A stretch of DNA of 64,000 nucleotides from Glaciihabitans sp. dw_435 (GCF_018449675.1 NZ_JAAVUZ010000011.1:1-64000); one strand, 5' to 3'. Shown: positions 34,634 through 43,577, counted from the first letter of the stretch. The notes: a model not told the origin generated them from the letters alone. Translations and numbers: made by a program.

Positions 34634-34649
34634 TTGTACATACAAGTGC
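34630..34649. promoter_or_regulatory. MarR operator 2 (weaker)
   Basis: A second site with the same geometry and the perfect core TTGTA-CA-TACAA (34634-34645). Its right half TACAAGTGC resembles TACAGATGT of operator 1. The centres are 16 bp apart, so two dimers would bind side by side. Confidence 0.55.
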
Positions 34650-34689
34650 AACACATCGACGACCCAAAACATGCCGGTAGGGTTCGAGA

Positions 34690-35205
34690 ATGGATCATGA
34701 TTCGCCCGCGGAGCAGCCGCCCACCGCTCCCGACGCCGCGCACTTCGCCGTATGGGCCGATTTCGTGCTCGCGCACACCCGCATCATGCGGCTCATCGAA
34801 CGAGCCCTGCGGGCCGATCCGGGAGTGACGTGGTCCCAGTACGACCTGCTCTACAACCTGATGTCGGCGCCGGAGCAGACGATGACGGTGGGTGAGATTT
34901 CTGCCTCGCTCCTCTATAGCAGCGGATCGACGAGCAATCTCATCACGTCGATGGGCAAACTGGGCCTCGTGGACAGGACCACGTCCCAGAGCGATCGCCG
35001 GGTCATCCAGACGAGCATCACCGACGCCGGACGGGAACTCTTCACGCGCGCGACATCCGTGGTCCTTCGTATTTCAAAGGACGAGTTCACCGACTTTCTC
35101 GGCGCCGACGAATTCGTACCGGTGGCCGCGTTTATGGCCAGGCTGCGGACGCGCGACAGCCATTTGCGTCATCCGCCCTACGATCTGCCCATCGACCTCG
35201 GCTGA
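34690..35205 (+). CDS. MarR-family transcriptional regulator
   Basis: A 171-residue winged-helix regulator. TWSQYDLLYNLMSAPEQTMTV leads into the recognition helix SSGSTSNLITSMGKLGLV, with the wing DRTTSQSDRRVIQTSITDAGREL. It has a slightly long N-terminus rich in Pro and Ala. It most likely represses itself and the divergent FMN reductase through the operators at 34614-34649. The inducer is unknown. Confidence 0.88.
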   Translation: MDHDSPAEQPPTAPDAAHFAVWADFVLAHTRIMRLIERALRADPGVTWSQYDLLYNLMSAPEQTMTVGEISASLLYSSGSTSNLITSMGKLGLVDRTTSQSDRRVIQTSITDAGRELFTRATSVVLRISKDEFTDFLGADEFVPVAAFMARLRTRDSHLRHPPYDLPIDLG

Positions 35206-35344
35206 TTCCGTGAACCGGACGGGCCTAAGGTGAGCGGCGTGTCCCTCCCGCCGCGTGGCGCCGTGGGTGCGTAATGCATAGGATCACCAGTGTGGGCGAT
35301 GAGTGCCGTCACATTGCAGCTTCAGACCCCGGGGGAAATGACGC

Positions 35345-36946
35345 ATGAAGAGCGTTCGTATTGCACGCGTGATCGCCGCCGTCGCGGCATCCATTCTGGT
35401 GTGCGCGACGTTCACGGCCGTTGTTCCCGCGCCGTCCGCTTCTGCCGCCGCACCGGCGACGTCCGGATGGCTGCACACCGATGGTTCGGCCATTCGCACC
35501 TCCGCCGGCAAGACTTACATCATCAAGGCAGTCGCCTGGTTCGGGATGGAAACATCAAACTGTGCCCCGCACGGCCTGTGGCAGATCGGGCTCGACGCCG
35601 GCCTCACCACGATCAAGTCGATGGGCTTCAACACGATCAGGCTGCCGTTCTCGAATGAGTGTCTCGCCGCGACATCCACCAACTCCATCGATTTCTCCCT
35701 CAACCCGACGCTGAAGGGTAAGAAGCCGCTGCAGGTGATGGATATCTTCATCGCGAAGGCGAAGGCCAAGGGGCTCAACGTCATTCTCGACCGTCACCGC
35801 CCCGACTCCGGCGCGCAGTCTGCTCTCTGGTACACGGCGCAGTGGAGCGAAGCGCGATGGATCGGCGACTGGAAGTCGCTGGCCAAGCGGTACAAGTCGC
35901 AGTCCAACGTGATCGGATTCGATCTGCACAACGAGCCGCACGGCACCGCATGCTGGGGCTGCGGCAACGCAAAGACTGACTGGCGGGCGGCGGCGAACCG
36001 GGCGGGAAACGCCGTTCTCGCCGTGAACCCGAACGTGCTCATCATCATCGAGGGTGTCGAGAACCAGTCGACGGGCAGCACCTGGTGGGGTGGTGGCCTC
36101 GCCGATGTGCTGGCGAAGCCGGTGAAGCTCGCGGTATCCAAGCGGGTGGTCTACTCACCCCACGACTACCCCTCCTCGATCTACGCGCAGAAGTGGTTCA
36201 GCGCGGCGAACTACCCCAAGAACCTGCCCGGTGTGTGGGACAAGAACTGGGGCCTGATTGCCAAGAAGAAGGTCGCGCCGATCCTGCTCGGCGAGTTTGG
36301 CAGCAAGCTGGAGACAACCTCGGACAAGCAGTGGATGTCCACCCTTGTCACCTATCTGAAGACCACCGGCATGAGCTACGCCTACTGGTCCTTCAACCCG
36401 AACAGTGGTGACACGGGGGGACTGCTGAAGGACGACTGGACCTCGCTGCAGACAGCGAAGCTCGCCGCCCTCAAACCCCTCCTCGGCACGACGAAGCCTG
36501 TGCCGGTCGGTTCGACCAAACCCGTGGCGGTGCCTGCCACCCCCGCGCCCCCGAACACTCCGTCGACCACGGCTCCCGTAACGCCGGCACCATCGACGAC
36601 CACCCAGCCCACTCCCGGCGCGTCCAGCGGGAAGTCGGCCGGAACGGTGGCGGTAGCGGTGACGTGGACTCCGCAAAGCTGGTGGAACGCGGGCTACGTC
36701 GTGGGGCTTCAGGTCAGCAGTTCGACCGGCGCGGCTGGGTGGAGCGTCACCTGGCCCGACCCCAACGTCACCAGCGTTGTCAACGCGTGGGGAATGAGGT
36801 GCAGTGTGAAGGTGCGAACCTCCATCACGTGTTCCGGAGACGGATGGGCGGCCGCGATGACCCCCGGTGCCAGCAACCAGGTGGGACTTCAGGTGGCATC
36901 GAGCCGGGCTCCGTCCGCTCCGAAGCTCACGGTGGCGGCCAGGTAG
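35345..36946 (+). CDS. secreted glycoside hydrolase family 5 endoglucanase with C-terminal carbohydrate-binding module
   Basis: A 533-residue exported enzyme: signal peptide (about 1-35), GH5 catalytic domain (about 40-380), a Pro/Thr-rich linker (about 383-430) and a C-terminal module similar to CBM2 (about 432-533, with Trp residues and a Cys pair). The acid/base is Glu197 in DLHNEP and the nucleophile Glu317 in LLGEFGS. It should cleave cellulose or another beta-1,4-glucan outside the cell. It is alone, with a weak CCCC-GTTT-GGGG hairpin just after the stop. Confidence 0.88.
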   Translation: MKSVRIARVIAAVAASILVCATFTAVVPAPSASAAAPATSGWLHTDGSAIRTSAGKTYIIKAVAWFGMETSNCAPHGLWQIGLDAGLTTIKSMGFNTIRLPFSNECLAATSTNSIDFSLNPTLKGKKPLQVMDIFIAKAKAKGLNVILDRHRPDSGAQSALWYTAQWSEARWIGDWKSLAKRYKSQSNVIGFDLHNEPHGTACWGCGNAKTDWRAAANRAGNAVLAVNPNVLIIIEGVENQSTGSTWWGGGLADVLAKPVKLAVSKRVVYSPHDYPSSIYAQKWFSAANYPKNLPGVWDKNWGLIAKKKVAPILLGEFGSKLETTSDKQWMSTLVTYLKTTGMSYAYWSFNPNSGDTGGLLKDDWTSLQTAKLAALKPLLGTTKPVPVGSTKPVAVPATPAPPNTPSTTAPVTPAPSTTTQPTPGASSGKSAGTVAVAVTWTPQSWWNAGYVVGLQVSSSTGAAGWSVTWPDPNVTSVVNAWGMRCSVKVRTSITCSGDGWAAAMTPGASNQVGLQVASSRAPSAPKLTVAAR

Positions 36947-37058
36947 TTCCCCGTTTGGGGGTGAGCTGAAAAGTCCTCATCCTCTTCAGCGGTGCCGTCA
37001 GGGTGAACTGAGCGGAGACATATTTGCCTCCGACGAGTCGGGGCGGTCGGGCATACTG

Positions 37059-37079
37059 ATTCCGAGTGCTTCTCGGAAT
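37059..37079 (+). promoter_or_regulatory. hairpin upstream of the flotillin gene
   Basis: ATTCCGAG-TGCTT-CTCGGAAT, a perfect 8-base stem with a 5-nt loop, 53 bp before the ATG. It could be an operator or a leader hairpin; no binding protein is known. Confidence 0.35.
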
Positions 37080-37132
37080 TTGCTTCGGGAGCATGTCGTC
37101 CATCGCACGCGTCTTACGTACGAAAGGTCCCC

Positions 37133-38671
37133 ATGCCCACCGATTTCCTGGTGACAGGCGTCATTCTCGCCGCCGTCGTTGTTGTCATCGTCATCATCGC
37201 CATCGTTTTGCTGTCCGGTATCAAGGTCGCCAAACCCGATGAAGCGATCATCGTCACTTCTCGGCAGAAGACCCTGAAGCCCGGCTCTGCCGAGACCGAG
37301 AACGCCGGCCAGCGCGTGGTGTTCGGATCCCGCGTCTTCGTTAAACCCATCGTTGAGGCCCACTTCAAGCTCAGCCTGCGCAGTCGTCAGCTGAACGTGC
37401 AGGCCACCGCCCAGACCCGGGACGCCATCACCATTCGCGTCAACGCCGTCGCGGTCGTCAAGGTGGGTGGTTCCGAATCCATGGTGAGGGCTGCCGCCCA
37501 GCGATTCCTCAACCAGCAGGACCAGATCGAGACCTCCACGGAAGAGGTGCTCAGCGGCTCGGTGCGCTCCATCGTCGGTCAGCTGACCGTCACCGAGATC
37601 ATTACCAACCGGTCCGCGCTCCAGGGACAGGTGCTCGAGGCAGTGCGCGATTCCCTCGACGTGCAGGGCCTTCAGATCGACACGCTCCAGATCAAGGAAA
37701 TCGACGACGACAACGGCTACATCCGTGACCTGGGTCGTGGAGAAGCTGCGCGCGTCAAGCAGGTCGCAGAGATCGCGGAGTCCATGTCCCGCCAGGCGTC
37801 CGAGGAAGCGCGGATCGGTGCAGAGCAGGCGGTCGCCGAACAGCAGCGGAAGCTGGATCTGCGGAACGCCGAGATTCAGAAAGAGACGGACAAGGCCCGG
37901 GCCGAGGCATCGGCTGCCAAACCTCTTGCAGATGCGATTGCGCAGCAGGAGGTCGTGGCGCAGCAGGAGGTCACCGCGGGCAAGCGGGTGGGTCTGCGCA
38001 AGCAGGAGCTCGACGCCGAGATTCGCGCCGTGGCCGATGCCGAGGCATATGCGCTGGAGAAGCGTGCGCAGGCGTCCGGTGCGGCGAGCGTCGCCGCGGC
38101 CAACGCCAGCCGCGACAGCCGCAAGTCCGCCGCGGAAGCCGTCGAGGCCGAAGGTATTTCCGAGCGCAACCGTCGCCGGAGTGCGGCCGAGGCTATCGAG
38201 GCAGAGGGCGTTGCCGAGAAGAACCGGCGCATCGCCGCCGCGGAGGCGCTGCGGGCCGAGGGCGAGGCCGAGGCAAACACCATCCGGGTCAAGGGTGCTG
38301 CTGAAGCGGAAGCGACCCGCGCGCAGGCCGACGCCCTCGAGGAGCGTGCAGACGACCTCCTCCGTCAGCAGGTCATCGGCCAGCTTCCGCAGATCATCCG
38401 TGCCGCGTCGGAGCCGCTCGCGGCCATCTCCAATCTCACAATCATCTCCTCCGATGGTGCGGGCACGGAGCAGGTCGGTCAGGGCGTCGCATCCCAGCTC
38501 GCGACGTCCACGCAGATTGTTCGCGACCTGACGGGAATCGACATCGCCGAGATCGTCACGGGACGTGCCACCGGTGACGCCGCGGGCAAGGCAATGTCCA
38601 CGCCTCGGTCGACAGCGACGAAGGCGCCCGCGACCCCGGCCCCGACCGCGGGGACTGACGCCACGAAGTAG
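37133..38671 (+). CDS. flotillin-like SPFH-domain membrane scaffold protein
   Basis: A 512-residue flotillin. One N-terminal membrane helix (about 6-29) is followed by an SPFH domain (about 35-200), then a long Ala/Glu-rich coiled coil (about 210-415) with repeated EAEG-type heptads (for instance AEAIEAEGVAEKNRR), and an Ala/Thr/Pro-rich tail. Flotillins organise functional membrane microdomains. AAAGG precedes the ATG. An NfeD partner, frequent next to bacterial flotillins, is not present on either side. Confidence 0.88.
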   Translation: MPTDFLVTGVILAAVVVVIVIIAIVLLSGIKVAKPDEAIIVTSRQKTLKPGSAETENAGQRVVFGSRVFVKPIVEAHFKLSLRSRQLNVQATAQTRDAITIRVNAVAVVKVGGSESMVRAAAQRFLNQQDQIETSTEEVLSGSVRSIVGQLTVTEIITNRSALQGQVLEAVRDSLDVQGLQIDTLQIKEIDDDNGYIRDLGRGEAARVKQVAEIAESMSRQASEEARIGAEQAVAEQQRKLDLRNAEIQKETDKARAEASAAKPLADAIAQQEVVAQQEVTAGKRVGLRKQELDAEIRAVADAEAYALEKRAQASGAASVAAANASRDSRKSAAEAVEAEGISERNRRRSAAEAIEAEGVAEKNRRIAAAEALRAEGEAEANTIRVKGAAEAEATRAQADALEERADDLLRQQVIGQLPQIIRAASEPLAAISNLTIISSDGAGTEQVGQGVASQLATSTQIVRDLTGIDIAEIVTGRATGDAAGKAMSTPRSTATKAPATPAPTAGTDATK

Positions 38672-38679
38672 CGGTTAAC

Positions 38680-38721
38680 GCAGAAAAGGGGCACTTCCGT
38701 GAGGAGGTGCCCCTTTTCTGC
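38680..38721. terminator. bidirectional terminator after the flotillin gene
   Basis: Perfect 15-base arms (GCAGAAAAGGGGCAC and its complement, the latter holding CCCCTTTT) around a 12-nt loop, between convergent flotillin and TetR genes. Confidence 0.8.
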
Positions 38722-38744
38722 GGTGTGTGCGTTGCCGCGCGAGC

Positions 38745-39299
38745 TTAGATCGAGGCGGACTCGCGCAGTCCGAGGAGCTGCATACCCTCATCAACGAGGG
38801 TTTCGATGAACTCGTCGGACGCGGGCACCCGGGTCATGAACTCGGCGAAGTAGATAGGTCCGACGAGCCGGGTGTACTGCTCCGCGGTGATGGGCGCGAC
38901 CTCGGCGGTGAACTGGGCGATGCGCGCCTCGCTCATCGCGACGAGCGACGCGGATGCCTTGTCGTCCTGGGCGGCGTGGTTCACCAGGGTGGACAGAGCG
39001 ACGTTGGTGACGGGTTCGTTGATGCCGGTGCGAACCTCGACGAGGAAGTGTCGCAGCAGTTCGCGAGGCGACATTCCGGCGAGGTCCGTGGACTCCTGAG
39101 AGTTCTGCATGGTCACGGCTTCGCTGATGACCTGCTCGATGGTGCCCCAGTGCACGTACAGCGTGCGTCGGGAGACCTGGGCTTCCTTCGAGAGGCTGCT
39201 GAAGGTCAGGGGCTCGCCACTGCGCTCCATGAGCATGCGTCGTGCGGTCAGCAGGACGTGCAGGCGCGTTCTAGTTATGCGGGGATCAGTCACTTTCAT
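38745..39299 (-). CDS. TetR/AcrR-family transcriptional regulator
   Basis: A 184-residue regulator. The N-terminal HTH is typical: TRLHVLLTARRMLMERSG, then LTFSSLSKEAQVSRRTLYVHWGTIEQV. The C-terminal helical domain binds an unknown ligand. It ends against the flotillin terminator. A perfect inverted repeat lies 79-98 bp upstream of its start (39378-39397) and could be its operator. Confidence 0.87.
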   Translation of the reverse strand: MKVTDPRITRTRLHVLLTARRMLMERSGEPLTFSSLSKEAQVSRRTLYVHWGTIEQVISEAVTMQNSQESTDLAGMSPRELLRHFLVEVRTGINEPVTNVALSTLVNHAAQDDKASASLVAMSEARIAQFTAEVAPITAEQYTRLVGPIYFAEFMTRVPASDEFIETLVDEGMQLLGLRESASI

Positions 39300-39377
39300 A
39301 TTCTATGCGACTCGTATTCTTCGATGCACGCAATACGCCGAAAGTGCGGGTCAATTGGGTGCAAAAATGGGGTACAA

Positions 39378-39397
39378 AAGTGAAACCGATTTCACTT
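39378..39397. promoter_or_regulatory. probable operator of the TetR gene
   Basis: A perfect inverted repeat with 8-base arms AAGTGAAA and TTTCACTT and a 4-bp centre, 79-98 bp upstream of the TetR start codon. Confidence 0.45.
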
Positions 39398-39543
39398 CCG
39401 TCGACAGGACGGCGGCGGAGAGCGGATGTCCCGTGCGGCCGCCATTCCCAGCTAATCCTTAGGATTATTTGCAGGTGGGGTGTACAGAGCGGTCCGTTCG
39501 CCTCGCATCCGGGCCTCCGCGGGGAGGTGGACCGAACGCTCGG

Positions 39544-39566
39544 TTTGCCCCCCATCAGGGGGCAAA
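39544..39566. terminator. strong hairpin in the gene-free stretch
   Basis: A perfect 9-base stem TTTGCCCCC/GGGGGCAAA with a 5-nt loop. It stands 180 bp beyond the end of the acyl-CoA ligase gene on the minus strand, so it might end that transcript or belong to an RNA of its own. Confidence 0.4.
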
Positions 39567-39746
39567 TGGGGGACAGAGTTGTCTGTACTGTTACAGGCAA
39601 GGTGTATCGCAGTTGACCTGGGCGATTTCGACAAATAACCATCCCGGTGGGTCGAAAAAGGCGGTTTTGTGTAATTGAGGATCAGCCACGACTGCGGCCG
39701 ATAGACGGGTTGACGGTCGAGCCGTCCTGCCTGCGACTCGCGGGTA

Positions 39747-41447
39747 TTAGCGGCCCAGCTCGGCGAGGACCAATTCGCGCACGCGGCGACGCTCCACCTT
39801 GCCAATGAGCGAGCGGGGCAGTTTGTCGAGGGCGATGACTCGCTTGGGAACCTTGTAGCCCGCGAGGCGGGTGCGGCAGAAGTCGCGGAGCGCAGCGGAA
39901 TCGAGCTCGGCGCCGTCTCGCATCACCACCGCGGCGGCGACTTCCTCGTCTCCTCCGGGCCGGGGGAGACCGACGACCGCGGCTGCTTCGACATCGGGGT
40001 GAGTCACCAGGATTTCCTCCACCTCCGACGGGGAGACGTTGAAGCCGCCGGTGATGATGATCTCCTTCAGGCGATCAATGACGGTGACAAAGCCATCGGG
40101 CGAGACGGTGACTATGTCGCCCGTGCGCAGCCATCCGCCATCCAGCAGCGCAGCCGCCGTCTCGGCGGGGCGACCCCAGTACCCCTGGAACACCTGGGGC
40201 CCACGAATGAGCAGCTCGCCCGCCTCGCCCTCGGGGCGGTCAACGGTGGGGTCGGAGGGATCGACGACGCGAATGTCGGTGCTGGGGAAGGGAACGCCCA
40301 CGGTCCCGGGCCTGCGGCTCGGTCCGATGGGGTTTCCGAGAGCGATGGGCGAGGCTTCCGTCATGCCATATCCCTCGACCAGGAGGCCGCCGGTGACTTC
40401 TTCCCAGCGTTGGACGGTGGCGACAGGCAGCGACATGGCACCGGAGATCGCAAACCTGATCGTTGACAGGTCCGCGCCGCGGCGTTCGGCGGCGCGCGAC
40501 AGCTGCTCGTAGATCGGAGGAACCGCGGGAAGGAACGTCGGGGGAGACTTCTCGAGCGCGGCGATGACGAGGTCCACGTCGAACTTGGGGAACAACACGA
40601 GCTTCGCACCGATGCTCATCGCAAAGGTCAGGCACAGCGTCATGCCGTACGCGTGGAACAGCGGCAGCACGCCGTAGAAGTTCTCCTTGCCCAGCTGAAG
40701 ACCGGGCACCCAGGCGCGGCCCTGCATGGCGTTCGCCCGCAGGTTGCCGTGGCTGAGGATGGCGCCCTTGGGATTACCGGTCGTGCCGCTGGTGTACTGC
40801 AGGAGGGCAACGTCATCGACGGTCGGCCGCGGGTGACGGCGGGACAAGCGCCTGCCGTCCAGGAGCCGGCTCCAGGTGAAGACGTGGCGGCCCGTGGGGG
40901 CGACGGTGAGCGCGGAGCGCATCGAGCGCACCTTCGGCACCGGCAGCATGAGGCCGAGGCGCTTGCCGAGCGGCATGGCGTCGGTCAGCTTGACGGAGAC
41001 AAGGCTCTCCAGCTTGATGTCCGCGGGGAAATCGGCGACGGTGTCGTACATCTTGTCCCACACGATGGCGATGCGCGCCCCGTGGTCTTCGAACTGGTGG
41101 CGAAGCTCTCGCGCCGTGTAGAGCGGGTTGTGTTCGATCACGATCGCCTTGAGGCGGAGGATCGCATAGAAGGCAACGACGTGCTGCGGGCAGTTGGGCA
41201 GCACGAGAGCAACCCTGTCGCCGGCACGCACGCCGAGCTTGCGCAGGCCCTCGGCCGCGCGGGCGATCTGATCGCCAAGCTCTCCGTAGGTGGTCTCGGC
41301 GCCGAAGAACTCGAGCGCTGTCTTGCGCCGATAGCGTCCGACGCTGGCGTCCATCATGTCGATCAATGACTCGGTCACCGGCTCGATTTCGTGGGCAACG
41401 CCCGGGGCGTAGGCGGCGAGCCAGGGCTTTTCGTCGTAACGCGTCAT
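39747..41447 (-). CDS. long-chain fatty acid-CoA ligase (FadD-like)
   Basis: A 566-residue adenylate-forming ligase. Motifs: LQYTSGTTGNPKGA (phosphate loop), VEGYGMTEASP, WLRTGDIVTVSPDGF and the C-terminal lysine in RSLIGKVERR. PLYTARELRHQFEDHGARI is common in FadD enzymes. It converts a fatty acid, ATP and CoA to acyl-CoA for oxidation or lipid synthesis. GAGAGGA precedes the ATG. Two other family members are at 23157 and 52674. Confidence 0.88.
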   Translation of the reverse strand: MTRYDEKPWLAAYAPGVAHEIEPVTESLIDMMDASVGRYRRKTALEFFGAETTYGELGDQIARAAEGLRKLGVRAGDRVALVLPNCPQHVVAFYAILRLKAIVIEHNPLYTARELRHQFEDHGARIAIVWDKMYDTVADFPADIKLESLVSVKLTDAMPLGKRLGLMLPVPKVRSMRSALTVAPTGRHVFTWSRLLDGRRLSRRHPRPTVDDVALLQYTSGTTGNPKGAILSHGNLRANAMQGRAWVPGLQLGKENFYGVLPLFHAYGMTLCLTFAMSIGAKLVLFPKFDVDLVIAALEKSPPTFLPAVPPIYEQLSRAAERRGADLSTIRFAISGAMSLPVATVQRWEEVTGGLLVEGYGMTEASPIALGNPIGPSRRPGTVGVPFPSTDIRVVDPSDPTVDRPEGEAGELLIRGPQVFQGYWGRPAETAAALLDGGWLRTGDIVTVSPDGFVTVIDRLKEIIITGGFNVSPSEVEEILVTHPDVEAAAVVGLPRPGGDEEVAAAVVMRDGAELDSAALRDFCRTRLAGYKVPKRVIALDKLPRSLIGKVERRRVRELVLAELGR

Positions 41448-41547
41448 GGCGTCCTCTCGGGTTCAGATTCCAGTATCGGGTACGGGCTACGCCGCTAACC
41501 GTGCATCTGCCGGGTACACCGCGCAGGGGGTCAGCCGACGAAGGCGC

Positions 41548-41937
41548 TCAGTCGAGATCGCTGTCGCGACCGCGCAGCTTTTCGAGGTCGCGGCGTTCGC
41601 GTTTGGTGGGTCGGCCGGCTCCCCGGTCCCGCATGGGAGCAAGCGCGATTTCCTCGCGGGGCGGTGGCGGGGGAGTCAGGTCGGTAAAGCTTTCGGCCGC
41701 AACGGTGGCGCTCACGCGCTTCACGAGAAGGCGTCTGACCACGAGTATCCGGTCAAACCCGGAGTCACGGACGCGCACCTCATCCCCGATGCGCACGGAC
41801 TGAGCCGCCTTGGCGCGCTCACCATTGACCTTCACATGGCCGGCACGACAGGCCGCGGTCGCCTGGGACCGGGTTTTGACGACGCGTACCGCCCAGATCC
41901 AGCTGTCAACGCGCGCCGAGGTGACGTCGTCCGCCAT
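41548..41937 (-). CDS. S4-domain RNA-binding protein (Hsp15/HslR-like)
   Basis: A 129-residue protein with an N-terminal S4 domain: RVDSWIWAVRVVKTRSQATAACRAGHVKVNG, then GDEVRVR. The Pro-rich and basic C-terminal tail (PPPPPREE, GRPTKRERRDLEKLRGR) is the family's RNA-contact region. Hsp15 binds stalled 50S subunits with peptidyl-tRNA in E. coli; a similar role is likely. It follows the repeat-protein gene by 12 bp on the same strand, so both may share a transcript. Confidence 0.85.
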   Translation of the reverse strand: MADDVTSARVDSWIWAVRVVKTRSQATAACRAGHVKVNGERAKAAQSVRIGDEVRVRDSGFDRILVVRRLLVKRVSATVAAESFTDLTPPPPPREEIALAPMRDRGAGRPTKRERRDLEKLRGRDSDLD

Positions 41938-41949
41938 CAGTGAAGCCGC

Positions 41950-42396
41950 TTACTCGGCGAGGGCGAGGTCGCTCTTCCAGCGCACCAGTGCCTGCACGGT
42001 GTCGCTGTCGTCCTGCGCCAGGCGCTCCATGACGTCGGCGGGAACGTAGAAGTTCACGGCGAGCCATCCGCGCACCACGTCCGACGGGTCATCCGCCATC
42101 GACCGCAGCACATCGCACGGGGTCGTCTCGTTGCGCGCGACGCAGCTGCGAACTCCCTCATTGGGGTCCGCCGCGAGGGCAATCATGACGTCTTCCGGCG
42201 TGTGGTAACTGCTCGCGGCGCTCTCCCGGATCTTGGGGTTGGGGTCGGCGGCCAGCAGTCGCAGTCGTGCGATCTTGGTGTCGGTCATCGCGGGCGCCGG
42301 GTGCAGCGCGGCTGCCTCTTCGGCCGTGAGCATGACGGGAGCGTAGTCCCGCATGGCCTGGCGTTGAGCGGGGGTGTTAAAGCGGATGCACGACAT
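41950..42396 (-). CDS. leucine-rich-repeat-variant/HEAT-like protein
   Basis: A 148-residue protein of short helical repeats: RLRLLAADPNPKIRESAASSYHTPED, VMIALAADPNEGVRSCVARNETTPCD, VLRSMADDPSDVVRGWLAVNFYVPAD and one more, each about 24-26 residues with a conserved A-x-D-P motif. This is the pattern of the variant leucine-rich repeat (LRV). It is probably a protein-protein adaptor. The N-terminal MSCIRFNTPAQRQAM is outside the repeats. Its partner is unknown. Confidence 0.7.
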   Translation of the reverse strand: MSCIRFNTPAQRQAMRDYAPVMLTAEEAAALHPAPAMTDTKIARLRLLAADPNPKIRESAASSYHTPEDVMIALAADPNEGVRSCVARNETTPCDVLRSMADDPSDVVRGWLAVNFYVPADVMERLAQDDSDTVQALVRWKSDLALAE

Positions 42397-42746
42397 GCAT
42401 TCACGCTACAGCGTTGAGGGTGCGCCATCGCGAATTACACGCGGCGCGCGTCATCGTTGTGTGGCGGGAGCCGGCTGCGCAGCGTGATGAAGCGGCGGGT
42501 CACGGGCCATGGGGCTCGAGCGGCCAGCGCCGACGGCAAGGCTCTCGGATGCCTGAATCCGTCGGACGCTGACCGCTCCGCCGCCGGTGAAGGCGGCACT
42601 CCCCGTTCGGGTCCGAGGAGATCTTTACGGTGTGATGTCAGCGACACGATGTTCGACGGCTGAGGCGTCAGCGCCACGGTGTGTTTCGTGATTCAGGGTA
42701 CGTCCGGGCGCAGGGTCGTCCACTGTCCCCATTTGTGGGGGTTGTA
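42397..42746. other. 350-bp gene-free stretch
   Basis: I find no supported gene. Two short overlapping frames (42457-42663 plus, 42435-42677 minus) have no recognisable sequence. The only structure seen is a small hairpin at 42727-42740 close to the DUF1295 gene end. The upstream promoter of the repeat-protein gene presumably lies in the left 100 bp, but no clear -35/-10 pair stands out. Confidence 0.5.
42727..42740 (-). terminator. weak hairpin after the DUF1295 gene
   Basis: CCCCA-TTTG-TGGGG, a 5-base stem 7 bp beyond the stop codon on the minus strand. Short and without a T-run, so a weak candidate. Confidence 0.35.
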
Positions 42747-43577
42747 TCAGTTGGTGCGCGGCGCAACTTCAGACGCCGGTCGGCGCGGGGGCCACGGCAC
42801 GATCGGCGAGGTCGTCGCCTGGTAGTCGGAGTACTCCGGGTACTTCGACTTGGTGATGCTCTCGGTGAAGATCGTCGACCCAATGAAGAGGGTGGTGAGC
42901 AGCACGGCGCCGAGCACCGTCCACTCCAGGACCGTTCCGGCGGCGACGGCGCCGATGAAGAACACGATCCACCACTGGGACTGCTCGAAGAAGAAGTTGG
43001 GGTGACGGGAGAAGCGCCACAGGCCAGTCTGCAGGAAGCGCGGGTGCGTGGTGTCCCCGGTCGCAGCCGCGGCTGCCTTGCGCGCGTGGAACGACCACTG
43101 CTGCTGGTCGGAGATCGTCTCGCCGGCAAGGAACGCGAGGAAAATCACCGCGAGGAGTCCGTCGAGGAATCCGAAGGGTGTGCCGCGGTTGAGGTACGCG
43201 GTGTACGCGGGCAGGGTGATGGCGACCAGGATGAAGTTTTGGTAGATGACGATGAAGAAGAGGTTGAAGAGCTCGAACTGCCACCGCGACATGCGGGCGC
43301 GCAGGATTGCCCATCGGTAGTCCTCGGTGCCGGTGTACCCACCGCGACGCGCGAAGTTAAAGGTCAGCCGCGCGCCCCACAGGGTGACGATGACGGCGAG
43401 AACGTTCAGCCGCGGGTCGGACAGGCCGGCCGAGGCCGCGAAGACCCAGACGTAGACGACGGGAACGATGGACCAGATGCGGTCGACCCAGGAGTGATCA
43501 TGGGAGATCAGCGAAGCGACCCACGCAAAGACGCACACGGCCGCGGCAATATACACAACGAGCAAGAGGGGATCCAT
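42747..43577 (-). CDS. DUF1295 (steroid 5-alpha-reductase-like) membrane protein
   Basis: A 276-residue integral membrane protein with about seven helices. The C-terminal GLWRFSRHPNFFFEQSQWW and KYPEYSDYQATTSP are typical of the DUF1295/isoprenylcysteine methyltransferase-steroid reductase clan. The substrate, probably a lipid with a double bond or a membrane-bound thiol, is unknown. ATG 43577 has no ribosome site, but a -10-like TAAGCT lies 7 nt upstream on the minus strand, so it may be leaderless. It is divergent from the phosphatidyltransferase gene. Confidence 0.82.
   Translation of the reverse strand: MDPLLLVVYIAAAVCVFAWVASLISHDHSWVDRIWSIVPVVYVWVFAASAGLSDPRLNVLAVIVTLWGARLTFNFARRGGYTGTEDYRWAILRARMSRWQFELFNLFFIVIYQNFILVAITLPAYTAYLNRGTPFGFLDGLLAVIFLAFLAGETISDQQQWSFHARKAAAAATGDTTHPRFLQTGLWRFSRHPNFFFEQSQWWIVFFIGAVAAGTVLEWTVLGAVLLTTLFIGSTIFTESITKSKYPEYSDYQATTSPIVPWPPRRPASEVAPRTN

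Larger units (their letters stand above)
39300..39746. other. 447-bp gene-free stretch with several inverted repeats
   Basis: No convincing gene on either strand; the open frames here lack family-like sequence. It contains AAGTGAAA-CCGA-TTTCACTT (39378-39397), TAATCCT-T-AGGATTA (39453-39467), a small CCTCC-GCGG-GGAGG hairpin, TTTGCCCCC-CATCA-GGGGGCAAA (39544-39566), and GTACAGA near 39484 matched by TCTGTAC near 39583. The centre could fold as one structured RNA. Composition is more A/T-rich than the neighbours at both ends. Confidence 0.45.

Noticed and set aside
39305-39616. 103-residue plus-strand frame in the gene-free stretch
   Set aside because: No ribosome site, no recognisable domain, and it crosses several inverted repeats.
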